Of a DNA stretch of 64,000 nucleotides, positions 63,915 to 64,000 are shown piece by piece. The notes under the pieces were generated by a model that was not told the DNA's origin, made no database searches, and saw only the letters and a program-made list of their open reading frames with translations. A program made the position numbers and the translations under genes. The number at the start of each line of letters is the position of its first letter. The first letter of the stretch is position 1. This stretch comes from Bacillus sp. UNC41MFS5 (GTDB lineage: Bacteria; Bacillota; Bacilli; Bacillales_B; DSM-18226): positions 434,001-498,000 of the forward strand of contig NZ_KK366017.1 in NCBI RefSeq assembly GCF_000686805.1. The letters run 5' to 3'.

Positions 63915-64000
63915 GTGCTTACTTTAGATATATTTGGTTTTAAAGCACTTTGGAGCCCGTACTTTTTACTAATCTTAATCGTAGTTACTGCAGGATATTT
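63915..64000 (+). CDS. ctaG: CtaG, caa3 oxidase assembly factor, 5' part only
   Basis: A GTG at 63915 behind AAGAGGTG opens a frame of 28 full codons cut by the right edge. It reads LTLDIFGFKALWSPYFLLIL-like hydrophobic sequence, matching the CtaG start in B. subtilis (FGFRALWSPYFLL). CtaG is a membrane protein needed for caa3 oxidase formation. Confidence 0.85.
   Translation, partial: MLTLDIFGFKALWSPYFLLILIVVTAGY

Overview
This AT-rich window comes from an endospore-forming member of the Bacillaceae (Bacillus sensu lato, perhaps Neobacillus or a close relative; I cannot fix the species). The evidence is gene order. From clpE at about 3.8 kb to ctaG at the right edge, the genes follow, with local insertions and losses, the Bacillus subtilis order clpE-ykvI-ykvS-ptsHI-ykwC-patA-ykyB-ykuE-ykuI-ykuJ-ykuL-ccpC-dapH-dapL-ykuU-ykuV-ktrC-rnjA-rpoY-def-ykyA-pdhABCD-SR1-speA-yktA-yktB-ykzI-suhB-ylaF-typA-ylaH-ylaI-ylaJ-ylaK-ylaL-ylaN-ftsW-pyc-ctaA-ctaBCDEFG. 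I saw no prophage, insertion sequence, CRISPR array, rRNA or tRNA. The window is mostly conserved chromosomal backbone with small lineage-specific additions.

Layout. 0-9 kb: the edge of a fosmidomycin-resistance-type MFS exporter, an MhqR-type repressor with a palindromic operator and a 170-bp hairpin repeat in its leader, an M3 peptidase, CtsR-controlled clpE, membrane proteins and small proteins. 9-11 kb: ptsHI, without ptsG next to it. 11-21 kb: redox enzymes (azoreductase, an SDR lacking its catalytic Tyr/Lys, a 3-hydroxyisobutyrate dehydrogenase relative), lipoproteins, patA, ykyB/kre, a Tat-exported phosphoesterase, a C39-like lipoprotein and the EAL protein YkuI. 21-29 kb: the c-di-AMP receptor DarB (YkuL), a DHA2-type exporter, CcpC, the acetylated diaminopimelate genes dapH-dapL, peroxiredoxin/thioredoxin ykuUV, a DUF4349 lipoprotein and ktrC. 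29-33 kb: rnjA-rpoY, a candidate 23-residue protein, def and ykyA. 33-39 kb: pdhABCD behind a leader of about 300 nt with nested inverted repeats. 39-45 kb: DUF genes, the dual-function RNA SR1 with its SR1P reading frame and two CcpN-like boxes, speA and suhB. 45-53.8 kb: typA and the yla cluster through ftsW. 53.8-64 kb: pyc, ctaA and the caa3 oxidase operon.

Functional links. Carbon flow dominates: PTS uptake, pyruvate dehydrogenase, pyruvate carboxylase, CcpC control of the citrate branch, and terminal oxidation with heme A synthesis. Several regulators known from B. subtilis lie near their partners: SR1P (which helps GapA bind RNase J1) about 9 kb from rnjA, and DarB (which binds pyruvate carboxylase) about 32 kb from pyc. 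PatA, DapH and DapL supply the diaminopimelate branch of lysine and cell-wall synthesis.

I found no undescribed multi-gene defence or biosynthetic system. The most interesting signals are small: the conserved SR1 locus, a probable unannotated microprotein at 31511-31582, a hairpin next to the ykvI ribosome-binding site, the pdhA leader, the repeat placed between the mhqR promoter and gene, and an SDR with a rewritten active site.
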